In this document: positions 52,201-63,806 of the stretch, piece by piece
How positions within the stretch are numbered: position 1 is the first letter of the stretch
How the letters are laid out: every line of letters begins with the position of its first letter
Assembly (NCBI GenBank): GCA_028279765.1
Contig: JANQND010000002.1
Location: forward strand, 62,001 to 126,000
Direction of reading: 5' to 3'
Source: Candidatus Nanoarchaeia archaeon
GTDB lineage: Archaea > Nanobdellota > Nanobdellia > Woesearchaeales > WJIZ01
DNA: 64,000 bases
The notes under the pieces: model-generated
What the model was told of the DNA's origin: nothing
What the model saw: the letters and a program-made list of their open reading frames with translations, nothing else
The model's database searches: none
Translations under genes and position numbers: made by a program

Positions 52201-53789
52201 TTGATCAGCTTGATGCGCAATACGCATGCGAGGCAGCAAAGGCACCAGATGGAACACCGTTAGGGCTTAATTGGACAGGAACTCTATGTTGTGCAGAGCC
52301 CCATGATGGAGCAGAATACTATAACGATCCGGGAACAGACCTTGACGATTCCGTTCACGAAGAGAGAGGGGCCTGCTTCGATGGACACACGATTTATAAC
52401 GGACAGAGAGTTGAAGATTACGCACAGTTGCTCGTTATAAACGGAACGGTCTCGGGGTGTGCAACAAATAGAATTACCCTCCCAGAAAACACCTATCTTC
52501 TCAATCTGACGGATAACCACACACAGCAACCCTTAGTAAAAAGCAAACCATACTGTACTTATGATGATTTCTCTGGGCATTTCTGTGACTTGACGGGCAA
52601 TTGGACGCCACTTCCTTCAGGGGAATCGGATAACATAGGCCATAGCCAAATTCCACTTCTCTCTTGGATCAACGAATCAAACACTGAAAGGAGCTGTTGT
52701 TCTGATTTCTCCTGTTGGACTGGAGATTCTTGCTACCCCGATCAAAAGACACTTCCTAAAGGACTTCCGTATAAAGATGATTATAGGTGTGTACAGGGGC
52801 ACTGGCAAATATCACCAGTAAAAAATTCAATGGATAATACCGAACAAGGGTATTGTCCTCGTCCAGAACAATGCCTGGTTTCTACAACGGGAAAAGCGCA
52901 AGACAACGATAACCCATTAGGTGACCCTCAATGTATCACAGAAGGACAATTTATCGGGGACAGCTATTGTGTTGAAGGTAAGTGGTCCACCAGAACAAGG
53001 AGCGCAGGCCTGCCTCTCTTGAATTTCACAACTCCTCAGGACTTCACGCTCTATTGCGGCTCTCATGAGCAAACACTCAATTATTTTGACTATAGTTTAG
53101 ATGTTCACAAGCTCTTTGGACTCACGCAAGGCTCAACACCTTCAATTCCTCAACTCTGCCTGCTAAAAACACAAGGTACATTTTATCTCTCTGCACCACT
53201 TAATAAAGCCCCTTCCAGTGATTCAGCATTATCAGCAGTACTAGGCCCCTTCACCGATTGCCAGCAGGGAGATCCTGATTCATTCAGCTCGTGTAATGGG
53301 GAAGGGTTGGATGATGCCTGGTGGAATAACGCAACCAATACTATTATCTATAGTAACCAAGAATTCAACCTAACTCCAGTGGATCAACATACTCTCTACG
53401 AACAGCACATAGAACCAAAACTCAACACCACGCTTAATGTGCTCTCTTCTTCAACAATAAACAAGACCTTTGTACAGAGCGGTCTAGACTTGGATCATCT
53501 ATACATTGAAGAGACACCCGACAAAAAAATCTTCGCCACGTGGGATAAGGATACAACGGGACAATATATTGTAGCACGCTATGAGGGCCTTGACGCACAA
53601 AACGTGTGCACCTTTATCGACCACTTCGGGGCAGCACGGGGACAGGGGACAGTAGAAGGAACGGAAATAGGAATAGAGTGTATGGTATCTGATGGTGGGA
53701 CAGTTGCAAATATTATCGCAAAACAAACAGCAAACATCAATATCAATGTCATCTGGACAGATTTAACAGGAAAGCTACGACTACAATAA
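49281..53789 (+). CDS. Giant Cys-rich exported protein with three ~115-residue tandem repeats
   Basis: 1502 residues from ATG 49281, giving a normal signal peptide (GIKRVAWISIVLVVVFSSFTWA). An in-frame TTG at 49137 sits near the predicted transcription start and would add 48 very basic residues, so the start is not certain. The N-terminal ~500 residues hold many Cys motifs of the type C-x3-C-x2-G-x-C (CENGCVNGKC, CPEGCSGGTC). Three homologous repeats follow at about 508-620, 629-745 and 757-866 (R.DYxIxHxL..IP.WCsV..., GxSxHxxxExxLxxSTG, FPGR...I.YxxGYYxxICG). The C-terminal half is Cys-rich and unassigned. Probably secreted or surface-bound. Confidence 0.75.
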   Translation: MGIKRVAWISIVLVVVFSSFTWAYKYDIAYDFGDSKACEDFGGETCKIHYTNSDVGKGTCKGYAGNWIWETILEFDLESLPIEKAKFVVQSGEQLECKLNGETVLTHVITTTTCNNEYPEDLDPSLFKIGKNQIQCGIKGRAGQGRYAGFELKEFSFTITEEVEADSSKFACEEYPQGARWVTDIDVDQESDDFCCGDDASDDPGISDDACISCPLGDSFGHRSWHETLGCCGVDNVSQCGIFQDEIYLCSDAEGRSTKWSWGDSSESRGNIVRSFCSEPAVSYVSDGNDWIACTPPILPTGCTDTDSGNDYENQGTVTVTVADKEFIHTDSCDGNNLLEYSCSEGFVVKNTTFRCENSCSNGACQSLSCTDQDYSGSEVYQYYAPGTAYDIDSSGQGSCGQEQYEGLLIETYCKDGEYSLGDYDCPEGCSGGTCQVICEDKGTNFYATERIGKGEVSLTDYCSPDGTLLFETQCSSGKGNYIMHECENGCVNGKCIRNKEKKTFKTEEPFLVERDQDYVIKHGLGRIPSICSVYFIDDESDDLNNPQQRILVEPVTYRGYSIHHVDETHLTISTGSHAVATALASTTTKNWKAPFPGRDSQWANEIRYHKGYYQVICQIESDHNTFETDWFSVERHKDYEIPNIFGTELTWCTTYFKPNPPPDLLIKSERMEGGAKHGQSYHHINEDTFTHSTGFNGAVTLSMANNGEEGWRENFPGHNSSGRGIFNWVGYFNGYHKNICGRAEPQETSAKIVHASDWFEAKRNKNYPIEHNLNEIPAWCSVLFRKDETHDPFIVQRTDKGNDRGHSIHTVTETSLVVSTGRGAVATTYTDVSKNSGWKDKFPGRSGRDKNEIYYFNGEYKVICGSSKGADRDNVLDTSLIAHYVPKDINRETPHTFYDEGRTNPLSIEAHDYICTDDQEDFDIYECCGAAPGENSVCNDEFNPSLGKFLGDSVSLYERYFYCTEGSNFTSDLDQLDAQYACEAAKAPDGTPLGLNWTGTLCCAEPHDGAEYYNDPGTDLDDSVHEERGACFDGHTIYNGQRVEDYAQLLVINGTVSGCATNRITLPENTYLLNLTDNHTQQPLVKSKPYCTYDDFSGHFCDLTGNWTPLPSGESDNIGHSQIPLLSWINESNTERSCCSDFSCWTGDSCYPDQKTLPKGLPYKDDYRCVQGHWQISPVKNSMDNTEQGYCPRPEQCLVSTTGKAQDNDNPLGDPQCITEGQFIGDSYCVEGKWSTRTRSAGLPLLNFTTPQDFTLYCGSHEQTLNYFDYSLDVHKLFGLTQGSTPSIPQLCLLKTQGTFYLSAPLNKAPSSDSALSAVLGPFTDCQQGDPDSFSSCNGEGLDDAWWNNATNTIIYSNQEFNLTPVDQHTLYEQHIEPKLNTTLNVLSSSTINKTFVQSGLDLDHLYIEETPDKKIFATWDKDTTGQYIVARYEGLDAQNVCTFIDHFGAARGQGTVEGTEIGIECMVSDGGTVANIIAKQTANININVIWTDLTGKLRLQ

Positions 53790-53806
53790 GCACAACACAA
53801 AGAAAA

Positions 53807-55030
53807 ATGAAAAGAAAACATGCTCAAGTAACTCTCTTTTTGATCTTGGGAGTAGTCGTAATCCTAATAGTCATAGCACTCTTCTTTACTCTTTCCTCTC
53901 AAAGAGAAGGAGACTTGAATACTCAAACAACGATTGCACAAAAAGTGCCAACAGAACTCAACCCTTTCATGACCTATATGCAGACCTGTATTGAAACAGT
54001 CGCAAAACAGGGAATATTTATGTTGGGTGAGCAAGGAGGATATATTTATGAAGGACAAGGCGGGAACAAGAGAGAAGCCCCCTCTTCTTTTTTCCTTGCT
54101 CATGAAGAAATAACTGTTCCCTATCGCATTAAAGTAAGTATAGGTGGGGGAGAATGTATGACTCAAGCTCCCCATTATCCTGTTCTCAACCAGCAATACC
54201 CTTACACCGATCTTTCAACACAAGCAACAAAATATGATGAAAAGGGATGTTTTGGAAAGCCAATTCTCTTCAGTTTTAACAACTCGCTCGATCTGAGTCT
54301 CGTTCCTTACATGGAGCAGCAAATAAAGGAACAATGTACGCTGGATACTTTCCCTCAATACGAATTTGATGCAGCAGAGCCAGCAGTCAAGGTACACCCT
54401 TCAGCTTTCAAAACAATATTCACGGTTATTTATCCTATAAGTATAACGCTCCCATCAATAGGCCGAACAGAGCAGGTTGAGCTCTTCCAAGCAGAGGTGC
54501 GGATCGCACTAAAGGAAATCTACGAATTTGCAAATGAAATCATGATTAAGGATTCTACAGACCCTCGATATGATATTAGAACAGGAATTCCTTCTTCTGG
54601 TTTTTCGGTATCTACACACCAAAACGGAAACGATGACGTTGTCAAGATACAATCAGATACTTTAAAGCTAGATGGAAAGAATTTCGTTCTCTCTTTTGCA
54701 AGAGAAAACAGACCACCTGCTCTCGAATATGTTTCGCTAACCAGTATCAGTGACAAGGAAGTGATCAAGGACGAACAGGTAACCTGGGCTGACCTGGTGC
54801 TTGAGCCGATCAAAGGAGTGGACCCTGATGAAGACACCATAACTTCTCTAGTTTGGCTCGACAGGATAAATGGTAAAGTATTGCCTGATACCGGATACAC
54901 CTTCACGCTAGCTGATGTGAACCGAGCACCGCTTCAAATAGAAATCGGAGTGAGTGACGGGCAATATACAGACTATCAGTCTCAAAACATACACGAACAA
55001 TTCATTATTGATGTTCCACAAATACCATGA
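53807..55030 (+). CDS. Pilin-like anchored exported protein
   Basis: 407 residues. The N-terminus [20 protein letters not shown] resembles class III (pilin-like) signals: basic residues, Ala/Gly, then Gln and a long hydrophobic stretch. The body has a Cys pair region ([24 protein letters not shown]) and a C-terminal cadherin/Ig-like module ([20 protein letters not shown]...[14 protein letters not shown]). It lies 17 bp after the 1502-residue protein and overlaps the 2223-residue protein by ATGA. Function unknown; probably part of the same surface assembly. Confidence 0.68.
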   Translation: MKRKHAQVTLFLILGVVVILIVIALFFTLSSQREGDLNTQTTIAQKVPTELNPFMTYMQTCIETVAKQGIFMLGEQGGYIYEGQGGNKREAPSSFFLAHEEITVPYRIKVSIGGGECMTQAPHYPVLNQQYPYTDLSTQATKYDEKGCFGKPILFSFNNSLDLSLVPYMEQQIKEQCTLDTFPQYEFDAAEPAVKVHPSAFKTIFTVIYPISITLPSIGRTEQVELFQAEVRIALKEIYEFANEIMIKDSTDPRYDIRTGIPSSGFSVSTHQNGNDDVVKIQSDTLKLDGKNFVLSFARENRPPALEYVSLTSISDKEVIKDEQVTWADLVLEPIKGVDPDEDTITSLVWLDRINGKVLPDTGYTFTLADVNRAPLQIEIGVSDGQYTDYQSQNIHEQFIIDVPQIP

Positions 55031-58000
55031 GCAATAAAACTATACTGTCAGTGCCGGCACTTCTTGTGCTTACTCTTCTTGCTGTAATGCTCTCTTCTTC
55101 AGAAAGTTATGCAGTAGGAGAAGAGGGCTGCTGCACTAATCCAAATTCCTACGACCAAGGTTACTTCTGTACAGGTTTCCTGGATCTTCTATCTTGTTGT
55201 CCGGACCCAGCACAAAACCCAGACTTCTACAGCTCAGTAGACAATCCAAACGGCCCAGATACTCAGCAAGACTGCCAGGATAATTATTTTAACCCAGGGC
55301 AGGCATGTGGTGTTTTTCCTCAGTGTGTGGATATTGCTTGCTGCTGCGGAGGATCAAACGATGGGCTGGAAATTTCCAGAAGCATATGCACTCTTCAGCA
55401 AGGCACCGCTCACGATGGAATAGATGATTGCCCGGCTTTCTGTGAAACACAAACAGATCCCGAGCCCCCTGCATCACAATGCGGAAACCCAGACTTTCAG
55501 CCAGCCATTTCTCTTTTCACCGTAAGGCCCCTGAAAGGCCAGCAGGGATTCGAATTATTCTGGAGTGATGATTGCAGCGCAACGCAGTACATTATCGAGC
55601 GCTGCGATGAAGAAGGAGGAAACTGCGTTACCATTGCAACAACAACAAGTAAACAGCTACAGGACATCTCGTCAAATCTCCTCTGGGACAAGAATATTAT
55701 GTATAATCTAACAGCACAATATGAATTTGAGCGAGAAGCAAAGGCACAAAGAACGGCAAATTTAGGAGATATTGCCTGCTGGGGAAGAACAAGTTCTGCT
55801 CAATTCTGTATCTACAGCAGCTTCTTTAACACGCACCAAGATCATATTCTCAAACCAGAAAACCAGCAACATTACGAATCAACAGGACATACAGAACTAA
55901 CCTTCCAGAACTATGTTGATACCAAATTTTCTGATATTATCAATAATGCCTATGCCTGCACAGATCAAAACAGGCTTACTGCTCCGGATCTTCAATGCGA
56001 AGAGCCGGCATTTTGTGTCATAGACGATGAGGGACCAAGTTGTAGACAAGGATCACAGTGCGAGCCTGATTTCACAAACTCTCCCTTTGGTCTCTATCTG
56101 ACAGAAGACCAGTGCCATGATTTGGGGTACTGCTACTATGATAACTCTCCTGCATTGGTAGATAAATGTTATAGCTGCAATCCGCAGATGGATTGCTACA
56201 ATTACAAATCCAAGGAAGCATGCGAAACGAATCAATGTAACATCGGAAGCCTGAGCACGTGCGAGTGGAGAGAGACCATTCCTGAATTAGGAGTAGGGGT
56301 TTGTATTGACCCTAACAGGGACAATTGCCGATTCTGTGGTTCATCAGAGCATACCACACACCACACGCCTGACCCCACCGGATTCAATCAAGTCTATTCA
56401 TTATGCTCTGAAATGCAGGCGCAGGCACTATCCACTCCTCAGTTCCGTTGCGAATACATCAATGGAGGCGTCGCAAGTTGTGGCCAGGTAAGTTGTCTGA
56501 GCTTCAGTCAAAACGAATGTCCTGCTTCTCCCCCTACACTCGATCCGGACAACTCGATTGTATCAGAATCGATCAATGAATGCGGGATTAATGTTTGTCA
56601 ATACATCAATGGAAAGTGTAGAAAAAATGCAGATGGAGATCAAGGGATAGAAAGTGAAGAAAACCATGGAAGAGATTGCGTAGACGGAGATATCGGCTGT
56701 GAGCTCGACTATTTTCCTCCAGAGTATACCTTCCTCTCTCCAATCCGTGACTCTGATGAGGTAATCATTGGATTCGATATTATCTTACGCGATCAAAGTA
56801 GTGAAGGAACCACAACCAATCCTCCGGGAGCAAGTGTGTACCTCTGCATCGACGGTCCGGGAGACTCGACTTGCGCAAATACAGCTGGAAAAGATTTTAC
56901 CTTGTTTACGAAAGACACAGCACTGAGTGTAAACGGATTACTGCTAAGCGATGCCAGTACGGAGAGAAACATCGTTTCTCTTCAGGAAGGAGTAAGCACG
57001 ATCTATTACTATGGAAGGGACCAATACAATAATCTGGGAATTGTTCAATCAACACAGATTGAAGCATATGAAAATGCAACAAGACCGGAACTATACAACG
57101 TTGAAGTACAGGGAGCAACAATCCACAATAACGCATATTACACCAACAACAGAAATCCTCAGATCACTCTCTTCTTCAGAGAGCCCGGAGCAGAATTACT
57201 CTCTTCTTCCACATTAAGAGATCAATCAAACAACCCTGCCGTGCCATTTGAGAGTTGGTCTATCTCGCCACAACCATCGAACCAGGGAACGCAATATATC
57301 CTTGCTTTTCCTTCAGGCACACAACTTAGAGAAGAAACGTATAAGGTGGGAGTAAGGGCAAGAAACGAGTTTAACCGCCCGCTTGTTGAAGAAATTGTCA
57401 TTAGAATCAGCTCAACTGCACCGCAAATCACACTCTCTCCTCAAGATGAGTTGCTCGATTCCGTTCCAGTAAACATATCGATAGAAGCAGATAAAGCTAT
57501 CCAATTAAGCGAAGTAAGTATTAGCGGAATAAACTACACACAAAATTTTTCCGCAGATTTTCACTCTTCATTCCGCGAATCATTGGACATCCCGGACGGA
57601 GAGCACACACTTCTAGTAAAAGCTCGAGATCTCTACTCAAACTCTGCTCAAACATCTTCTTCATTCACCCTGAACGCAGTACAAAGGCCACAAATCAAAA
57701 TTGTCCAGCCAAGCCACGGCGTCTCCTCAGCCTTTTCCTTTGATTTAGTGTTGGAAACGGATAATAAAGCAACTTGCCGTTACACTATCGATGATGAAGT
57801 GAGCATAGACAGCCACTTCAATACCATGACACCTTTCGAAAGCACCGACACCACGCAACATAGAAAGACAGGAGTTACGCTTGGCGACGAGGCAACGCAT
57901 AAACTCTATGTCTGGTGCAAGGACTCTCATTGGGAGGACATCATTACCCGCGGTCCATTCAGATACACCTTCGATATACGGGTGGACACGACTCCTCCTC

Positions 58001-61000
58001 AAATCACCTCGCTGCTCACGTTCCCTGAAAGCCCTATTGCCCAGTCCCCTATCAATATGACTTTGATTGCTATAACTGATGAGCCAGTGCAGTGTAGATA
58101 TAGCCAAACCCAAACAGCCTATCCTGCAATGGAACACCAGTTTGATAACTATGACTTCAGGGAGCGTCAGGAAGGGTCGATTATCCTGTCTCCTTCAGCA
58201 CGAACGACATACAATTTTAAAGTAGCATGCGAAAACGAAGCAGAGCTCATCTCTGAGCTCGAACAAAAAGACGTCATCATTGATCCAAGCCTAGGCCTTC
58301 AGATCACTATTCGCAGCACGGACAGATATGTCAATGCCAATGCACCAATACTTCGCGTGCAGACAAATAAGCAGGCATCTTGCTGGTACAGCTACTCCGA
58401 CCCACAGGTAAGAAACTCTCCTGCACTTGGCGAGCCTCAAAGCATTTTCCATATTGGCACCACCCCGGCAATCTCATCGGGAACGCATACAGTGCATATA
58501 AAATGCGCAACACCGACAGAAGAAAAAACAGAGTCCCTCTCTTTCATCGCAGACCCCTCCGGCCCGCTCATGAGCTATGTTGATGATACCAGCAGAGACC
58601 CCTTGCGGCCGCAAGTAACTACTCTTAATGACAAACTTTTTGTACGCTGGAGCGCAGAAGACCCGCAGACAGGTAGCCAGGGACTATCGTATAATTTTTC
58701 CCTTCTGGACAATAACGATCAGCAAATCATCGAATGGACAGAACTCCACCACAGCAAGATTGAGCAGGATAATAGCGTTGCAACATGGATCACACAGGAT
58801 CATACAGGCTCCCCTCTTGATTTAGAAAACAATAAGACTTACCGTTTTAGCGTAAGGTCACGAAATATTGTGGAGCTATGGGGAGAAGCCATGCAAAGTG
58901 ACGGCATCACCGCAGACTTCTCACCGGATTACATTATTGTCCTCGAAGAGCCAAGCTTTGGCGAGTCTCCTACGCAAACATTTAACCTCTCACTCTCCTC
59001 AAGAGTAGACTTAGAGTGCAGATACAGAATAGATTTCTTCTCTTCTTTCGAATCTATGAATACTTTCAACATCACAGGAGAAAAGCTACATAAACAGCCA
59101 GGAGTAACACTTCCAAACAGGAACCTACACACGCTCTATCTTCGCTGTATTGACCATCTTACAAACACTGATATTGACCGTCAGTTTGATATTCGTTTTA
59201 CACCAACTGCACCAACCCTGGAAGAAGTAAAAACCATTCCAAGGAGCCCTATCGGAGACTCTCCTGCAGATGTTATCCTCTCAGTAAAAGCAGACGATGA
59301 AGTCATTTGTAAATACGGGAGAGATGCAACGGTCTACGAGAATCTTTCATCAACCTTTGATGGGTTTGACAGTGCAGATTTTAAGGAAGAGCACCAGCAC
59401 GAAATCCAGCTTACCCGGGGAGAATATGCCTATTATATCGGATGCGAAAACAGGGCAGGCCAAAAAAGCGCACTGTACCCTCTCTCTATTGTAGTAGACA
59501 CTTCCATTCCTTTGAGCATTACAGATGAGACAGAGCAATTCCAGTCTGAACTTGCCCCGAAAATTGAAGTAACCACAAATAAGCGAGCACAATGTTTCTA
59601 TGGGGAAAACGAATCCTCGGCAGACAGGAGCTTTACCTCAACAGGACAATACGAGCACTCCTCAGTCCTGCACAGCCTTGCATCAGAATCTGCTGCTCAT
59701 TCCCTTTATGTAACATGCGTGCGCCCCGGAGAGCAGGCAAGTATAACAATTGATTTCATCATAGATAAGACTCCTCCTGTCATCGAATACGTAAATGATA
59801 CAAGTACAGACCAAAATAATCCGGAATTTACTTCCTACAAAGATAAAATCTATGTAGCGTGGTCAGCAGTAGACAACGAATCAGGAACGCAAGGAATAAT
59901 CTTCAATTACTCTCTTGTAGAGGCAAGCACAGGCGATTTCGTGATTAATTGGACACCCTCTAATGGTCTGGATATTGACGATGGAAAATTCGAAGGATTC
60001 ATTGATGAAGATCATAATGGAGACGATCTCAACCTCTCAGATAACACCTTGTACGTATTCAAGGTAAAGGCAGCAAATGCACTGGATATCTGGACAGAAA
60101 CCGCAGAAGAAAGCGACGGAGTAACAACAGATTTCTCACTTCTTCCAAGCACAGGGGGAACCTCTTCCTGCTTTAATGGTGTAAAGGACGGAACGGAAAC
60201 CGATGTTGACTGCGGGGGCGCATGCGGCCCAACCTGCAGGGCAAATAAGGCGTGCACAGATAAAAATGATTGCCAAAGCGATTTTTGTGATGTTGACGGG
60301 TTCTGCACCGCGCCGACCTGCGAGGATAATATAAGGAACGGCAACGAAACCGATGTTGATTGTGGTGGCAACTGCGATAAATGCGAACTAGGGGACAAGT
60401 GCAGAAAAGATAGCGATTGCGGCACCCTCAACTGCCAGCAGAATATTTGCTCAGATGAAGATTCCTGCAAAAATCAAGAGCATGATGGAGGAGAAACAGA
60501 TCTGGACTGCGGCGGGATATGCAGCACAAAATGCAAGCTCAACCAGTTCTGTGATATTGACTCTGATTGCGAATCAGGTTTAGTTTGCTTTACGGGAATC
60601 TGCAAGCTCGGAGAACTGGAAGAAGACCCAGACTCAGACAACGATGGCATTCCGGATTCCTGGGAAAGCCAAAATGGCCTTGACCCCCAGGACATTTCCG
60701 ATGCAGAATTAGATTTTGATGGAGATGGACTGACTAACTTCGAAGAATATCAGTTCGGAACAGACCCAAATCTTGCAGACACTGATGGAGACGGATATCC
60801 TGATAAAGAAGAAATAGATAAGGGAACAAATCCAACAGATCCTAATGATAAGCCAGGAGGATTCCTGGGAACCTTCCTCCTTATTATTTTCATTCTTGCA
60901 ATCCTGGCAGGAATCGGATACTTAGTGTATATTCAGTACTTCCAGAAAAAGACTCCTCCCATAAAATCGCTAGGGTCATCAAAGCCGCCTCAGCGCGCAA

Positions 61001-61698
61001 TGATAGGAAGGCAGCTGCCGGGACAAAGAGTACCTATGCAGCGCCCAGCCCAAAGGCCGGCACCGGGGCCTTCCCCATCCTCAAGAAGACAAGATAAAAA
61101 ATCACAGAAAAGAAGCTCTCTTCTCAGTGGTTTTGGCTCTGATGACAGCTCGCAGCCTGCAAAAATAAAAGTAAACGAGCAACCACAGAAATCCTCTGTA
61201 AAATCAAAGGCAGAGCCGCAATCAAAAACCTCAGATACTGATTATGTAGACCTCACAACAATAACAAAAAAGGAAGAAAAACTCAAAGAACCAAAAGCAG
61301 AAGTATTCGAACAGCTCTCTTCCTTAATCGGAAAAGAAGGGACAACAAAAGCACCAAAAACTGCAAAAGAGATGTCAAAAACAATCCTCTCAGAGAAAAA
61401 AAGCAACGGACCAGCAAAGGACACCGCATTACTCTCAAAAAGAGCGACAAATCAGATTAAAAAAGACCTCAAGACCCATGCAAAATCAATTGACTCAAAA
61501 CTCGAAAAGATCGAAAAGAAAGTAGCAGTCATTGCAAAGCCAAGCGCAGTGTATACGACCCAAAGCGGAACAAAATACCATAACGCAAACTGCATTTCTC
61601 TCAAAAAAGTATCCAAGGCAAAACTAAAGAAATACGCCGATAGCAAGGAAGCAAAAAAGAAAAAACTCAAGCCCTGCACTATCTGCAATCCAAAATGA
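55027..61698 (+). CDS. Giant multidomain surface protein with membrane anchor and cytoplasmic zinc-ribbon-like tail
   Basis: 2223 residues. Signal peptide 1-29 (ends ESYA); Cys-rich region to about 560; Ig/cadherin-like modules 560-1700, including a tandem duplication of ~410 residues (about 888-1300 and 1300-1710); three [13 protein letters not shown] repeats (1714-1858); thrombospondin type 3-like Ca-binding repeats ([36 protein letters not shown]; 1866-1940); a transmembrane helix (1943-1966); a basic Pro/Gln-rich and coiled-coil cytoplasmic part; and a C-terminal domain with YHNANC and PCTICNP, a probable zinc site. Likely a cell-surface adhesin or receptor linked to the inside. Confidence 0.8.
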   Translation: MSNKTILSVPALLVLTLLAVMLSSSESYAVGEEGCCTNPNSYDQGYFCTGFLDLLSCCPDPAQNPDFYSSVDNPNGPDTQQDCQDNYFNPGQACGVFPQCVDIACCCGGSNDGLEISRSICTLQQGTAHDGIDDCPAFCETQTDPEPPASQCGNPDFQPAISLFTVRPLKGQQGFELFWSDDCSATQYIIERCDEEGGNCVTIATTTSKQLQDISSNLLWDKNIMYNLTAQYEFEREAKAQRTANLGDIACWGRTSSAQFCIYSSFFNTHQDHILKPENQQHYESTGHTELTFQNYVDTKFSDIINNAYACTDQNRLTAPDLQCEEPAFCVIDDEGPSCRQGSQCEPDFTNSPFGLYLTEDQCHDLGYCYYDNSPALVDKCYSCNPQMDCYNYKSKEACETNQCNIGSLSTCEWRETIPELGVGVCIDPNRDNCRFCGSSEHTTHHTPDPTGFNQVYSLCSEMQAQALSTPQFRCEYINGGVASCGQVSCLSFSQNECPASPPTLDPDNSIVSESINECGINVCQYINGKCRKNADGDQGIESEENHGRDCVDGDIGCELDYFPPEYTFLSPIRDSDEVIIGFDIILRDQSSEGTTTNPPGASVYLCIDGPGDSTCANTAGKDFTLFTKDTALSVNGLLLSDASTERNIVSLQEGVSTIYYYGRDQYNNLGIVQSTQIEAYENATRPELYNVEVQGATIHNNAYYTNNRNPQITLFFREPGAELLSSSTLRDQSNNPAVPFESWSISPQPSNQGTQYILAFPSGTQLREETYKVGVRARNEFNRPLVEEIVIRISSTAPQITLSPQDELLDSVPVNISIEADKAIQLSEVSISGINYTQNFSADFHSSFRESLDIPDGEHTLLVKARDLYSNSAQTSSSFTLNAVQRPQIKIVQPSHGVSSAFSFDLVLETDNKATCRYTIDDEVSIDSHFNTMTPFESTDTTQHRKTGVTLGDEATHKLYVWCKDSHWEDIITRGPFRYTFDIRVDTTPPQITSLLTFPESPIAQSPINMTLIAITDEPVQCRYSQTQTAYPAMEHQFDNYDFRERQEGSIILSPSARTTYNFKVACENEAELISELEQKDVIIDPSLGLQITIRSTDRYVNANAPILRVQTNKQASCWYSYSDPQVRNSPALGEPQSIFHIGTTPAISSGTHTVHIKCATPTEEKTESLSFIADPSGPLMSYVDDTSRDPLRPQVTTLNDKLFVRWSAEDPQTGSQGLSYNFSLLDNNDQQIIEWTELHHSKIEQDNSVATWITQDHTGSPLDLENNKTYRFSVRSRNIVELWGEAMQSDGITADFSPDYIIVLEEPSFGESPTQTFNLSLSSRVDLECRYRIDFFSSFESMNTFNITGEKLHKQPGVTLPNRNLHTLYLRCIDHLTNTDIDRQFDIRFTPTAPTLEEVKTIPRSPIGDSPADVILSVKADDEVICKYGRDATVYENLSSTFDGFDSADFKEEHQHEIQLTRGEYAYYIGCENRAGQKSALYPLSIVVDTSIPLSITDETEQFQSELAPKIEVTTNKRAQCFYGENESSADRSFTSTGQYEHSSVLHSLASESAAHSLYVTCVRPGEQASITIDFIIDKTPPVIEYVNDTSTDQNNPEFTSYKDKIYVAWSAVDNESGTQGIIFNYSLVEASTGDFVINWTPSNGLDIDDGKFEGFIDEDHNGDDLNLSDNTLYVFKVKAANALDIWTETAEESDGVTTDFSLLPSTGGTSSCFNGVKDGTETDVDCGGACGPTCRANKACTDKNDCQSDFCDVDGFCTAPTCEDNIRNGNETDVDCGGNCDKCELGDKCRKDSDCGTLNCQQNICSDEDSCKNQEHDGGETDLDCGGICSTKCKLNQFCDIDSDCESGLVCFTGICKLGELEEDPDSDNDGIPDSWESQNGLDPQDISDAELDFDGDGLTNFEEYQFGTDPNLADTDGDGYPDKEEIDKGTNPTDPNDKPGGFLGTFLLIIFILAILAGIGYLVYIQYFQKKTPPIKSLGSSKPPQRAMIGRQLPGQRVPMQRPAQRPAPGPSPSSRRQDKKSQKRSSLLSGFGSDDSSQPAKIKVNEQPQKSSVKSKAEPQSKTSDTDYVDLTTITKKEEKLKEPKAEVFEQLSSLIGKEGTTKAPKTAKEMSKTILSEKKSNGPAKDTALLSKRATNQIKKDLKTHAKSIDSKLEKIEKKVAVIAKPSAVYTTQSGTKYHNANCISLKKVSKAKLKKYADSKEAKKKKLKPCTICNPK

Positions 61699-62198
61699 GC
61701 AAAAAAGCGCAAAACACAGGACAAATATTTATCTATATTCTTGCAACCGTAATAATTGGGGTAATCTTTCTGTTTGGTTATCAATCCATCAAGGGATTTC
61801 AGCAGCGCGCAGATGATGTTGCTTTAGTTCAATTTCAGAAAAATCTCGAATCACAGATCAAAACCCTTGCGCCACAATTCGGATCACTTAAAAAAATAGA
61901 AATTCCAATCTCTAGCGACTTTAAAGAAGTATGTTTTATACGATATGATACCGGTGATGTCCTCTCTTCCCTGCCTGATCCCTGGGATGGGTATCCTCTT
62001 ATTGAAGATGCCTTTGATGCCGATACACAGAAGAACATCTTCCTGATAAATAGGGAAAACCAGATAGAAGAAAGCTATGAGATTGGAAAAGTAAAGTTTA
62101 CAGGAACAGGAGATCCTCTCTTAAAATGCTATGTCGTTGTTGATGGCATACTTAACATGACCCTCCAAGGCAAAGGAAACCATGTGATGATCTCATAA
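61695..62198 (+). CDS. Pilin-like protein (class III signal)
   Basis: 167 residues. N-terminus [24 protein letters not shown]: basic residues, Ala-Gln junction, long hydrophobic helix, then a globular part with [14 protein letters not shown]. It overlaps the giant protein stop (ATGA), so is coupled to it. Candidate pseudopilin or minor pilin; the prepilin peptidase is not in the window. Confidence 0.66.
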   Translation: MSKKAQNTGQIFIYILATVIIGVIFLFGYQSIKGFQQRADDVALVQFQKNLESQIKTLAPQFGSLKKIEIPISSDFKEVCFIRYDTGDVLSSLPDPWDGYPLIEDAFDADTQKNIFLINRENQIEESYEIGKVKFTGTGDPLLKCYVVVDGILNMTLQGKGNHVMIS

Positions 62199-62225
62199 GG
62201 GCCCCTAACCACAGCTAGCAAATAA

Positions 62226-62235
62226 TTTATATACC
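62226..62235 (+). promoter_or_regulatory. TATA box inside the pilin-like cluster
   Basis: TTTATATACC lies about 40 bp before the ATG at 62270, after a 71-bp gap. It suggests that the last three pilin-like genes form their own transcript. Confidence 0.55.
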
Positions 62236-62269
62236 GCTTTCTCTCGTAACTATTCTAACTGCAAAAAAA

Positions 62270-63292
62270 ATGAAAAAAAGAGGAGAAATAGAAGTACAGT
62301 TCAACTGGATACTGGTCTTAGTCGCCGGAGCAGTTCTCTTCCTGTTCTTCTTTGGGATTATTAACTGGGCAAAGCAAAGCAACGAAGAATCTTCTTCAAC
62401 CACTATTTCGACCTATTTCGATTCCATTCTTACTGCATCAGCAGTCAAGGAAGAAACACTCAACCAGGTAACCATTCCGGCAAAACAAATCACCTTTACT
62501 TGTAATGGATACAGGGTCAATAACGCTGCAAGCCTGCAAAATATACGGAATAAAATTATTTTTGCTCCCACCAGAATCGAAGGAGCAGAATTGATTACCT
62601 GGTCAGCAAGCTGGAACGTGCCCTTTAGGGTAACGAACTTTCTGATGGTTACTTCCCCAAACATCCGATACATCCTGAGAGGATCATCAGGGGATCTTTT
62701 ATTCGAAGAAATACAGGATATATTTCCCGCTGAATTACAGCTCGATGTGAATCCTCCGACAATCGAGGACGAGAATAATTATAAGGTACGTTTTCTTTAT
62801 GCAAATCAAGGGGTGGACGATGCAGATGTTGCGCCCTTTAAGAAATACTCTGCAGAGGATATTACTGCACTTACCATTACCGGAGCAACAATTGATGAAT
62901 CGCTTGCATTAACCTTTCATGCAAAAAAACCAGTAGGAGACCCCATTTCCGGATGGGCATCTCCAGTAGAATCCTCAACATCATTTGCAAGAGGATCACT
63001 TCTCGGTGCATTATTTACTGAAGATCCAGAGCATTATGTCTGTGCAATGAATAAAGGATTAAGCAGGCTCAACAATATCGCCCAGCTCTACAAGCAGAGA
63101 TCAGAAGAACTCAAAGCATACTATTTCTCACTCTCATCATTTTGCGAGTCTCCTCACTTCAACGCACTAACAACACTTGATGCGATTGCAGCAACAGATA
63201 TGAATACTCTTGCAGGACTATCTGGTCATAGTTTTGATCTCATCAGTGAAAACCAAAACGCACGCAGCGGTTCCTGCGCACTTATCTATTAG
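62270..63292 (+). CDS. Pilin-like protein with long extracellular domain
   Basis: 340 residues. N-terminus KKRGEIEVQFNWILVLVAGA shows a Gly-Glu junction (class III style) before a hydrophobic helix (about 11-32). The soluble part carries ITFTCNGYRV, PFRVTNFLMVTSPN, and a C-terminal segment with two Cys (SSFCESPHF, SGSCALIY). No family recognised. The next gene follows with 1 bp between. Confidence 0.62.
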   Translation: MKKRGEIEVQFNWILVLVAGAVLFLFFFGIINWAKQSNEESSSTTISTYFDSILTASAVKEETLNQVTIPAKQITFTCNGYRVNNAASLQNIRNKIIFAPTRIEGAELITWSASWNVPFRVTNFLMVTSPNIRYILRGSSGDLLFEEIQDIFPAELQLDVNPPTIEDENNYKVRFLYANQGVDDADVAPFKKYSAEDITALTITGATIDESLALTFHAKKPVGDPISGWASPVESSTSFARGSLLGALFTEDPEHYVCAMNKGLSRLNNIAQLYKQRSEELKAYYFSLSSFCESPHFNALTTLDAIAATDMNTLAGLSGHSFDLISENQNARSGSCALIY

Positions 63293-63293
63293 C

Positions 63294-63806
63294 ATGGCTT
63301 CAAAAAAAGCACAGATTCAGATGATGGAAACCATTGCTATACTTTTCATATTCTTCATTATCGTAACGATTGCAATTATTTTCTATTTCAACATTGCAAA
63401 AGCAAACACCGCAGAAAAAATTGATACCTTCCAGGAGCTCTCCAAAATCCAGATAGCACAGCTTGCATCCACCCTCCCTGAATTACAATGTGCACAGGAA
63501 AACATCATTCGGGCAAACTGCGTGGATCTGCTCAAGTTGAAAGCATCATCAAAACAAATACCGCAGCCCATACTCCCCGGACCCAGGCTCATCTTCTCCA
63601 ATAGCAATGACTACTTTGATCTCTTCTCCTTTAGCAATATAACGGTGAAACAAATTTATCCCTCAGGGGCACAGGAATGGACCATCTATAACAAACAACC
63701 GCTAGAGTACCAATCCAAACGGCTTACCTTCCTTCCTCTCTCCCTATATGATCCCAAGCTAGAAACCTATTCCTTTGCGTTGATGGTTGTTGAGGTGTAC
63801 ACATGA
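63294..63806 (+). CDS. Pilin-like protein
   Basis: 170 residues from ATG 63294 (ASKKAQIQMMETIAILFIFF); the frame is open upstream only within the previous gene. Lys-Lys-Ala-Gln junction followed by a 24-residue hydrophobic helix, then a domain with CAQENIIRANCVDLL. The MET-type residues after the junction are typical of archaeal pilins, where a Glu near position +5 is common. Coupled by ATGA to the next gene. Confidence 0.66.
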   Translation: MASKKAQIQMMETIAILFIFFIIVTIAIIFYFNIAKANTAEKIDTFQELSKIQIAQLASTLPELQCAQENIIRANCVDLLKLKASSKQIPQPILPGPRLIFSNSNDYFDLFSFSNITVKQIYPSGAQEWTIYNKQPLEYQSKRLTFLPLSLYDPKLETYSFALMVVEVYT

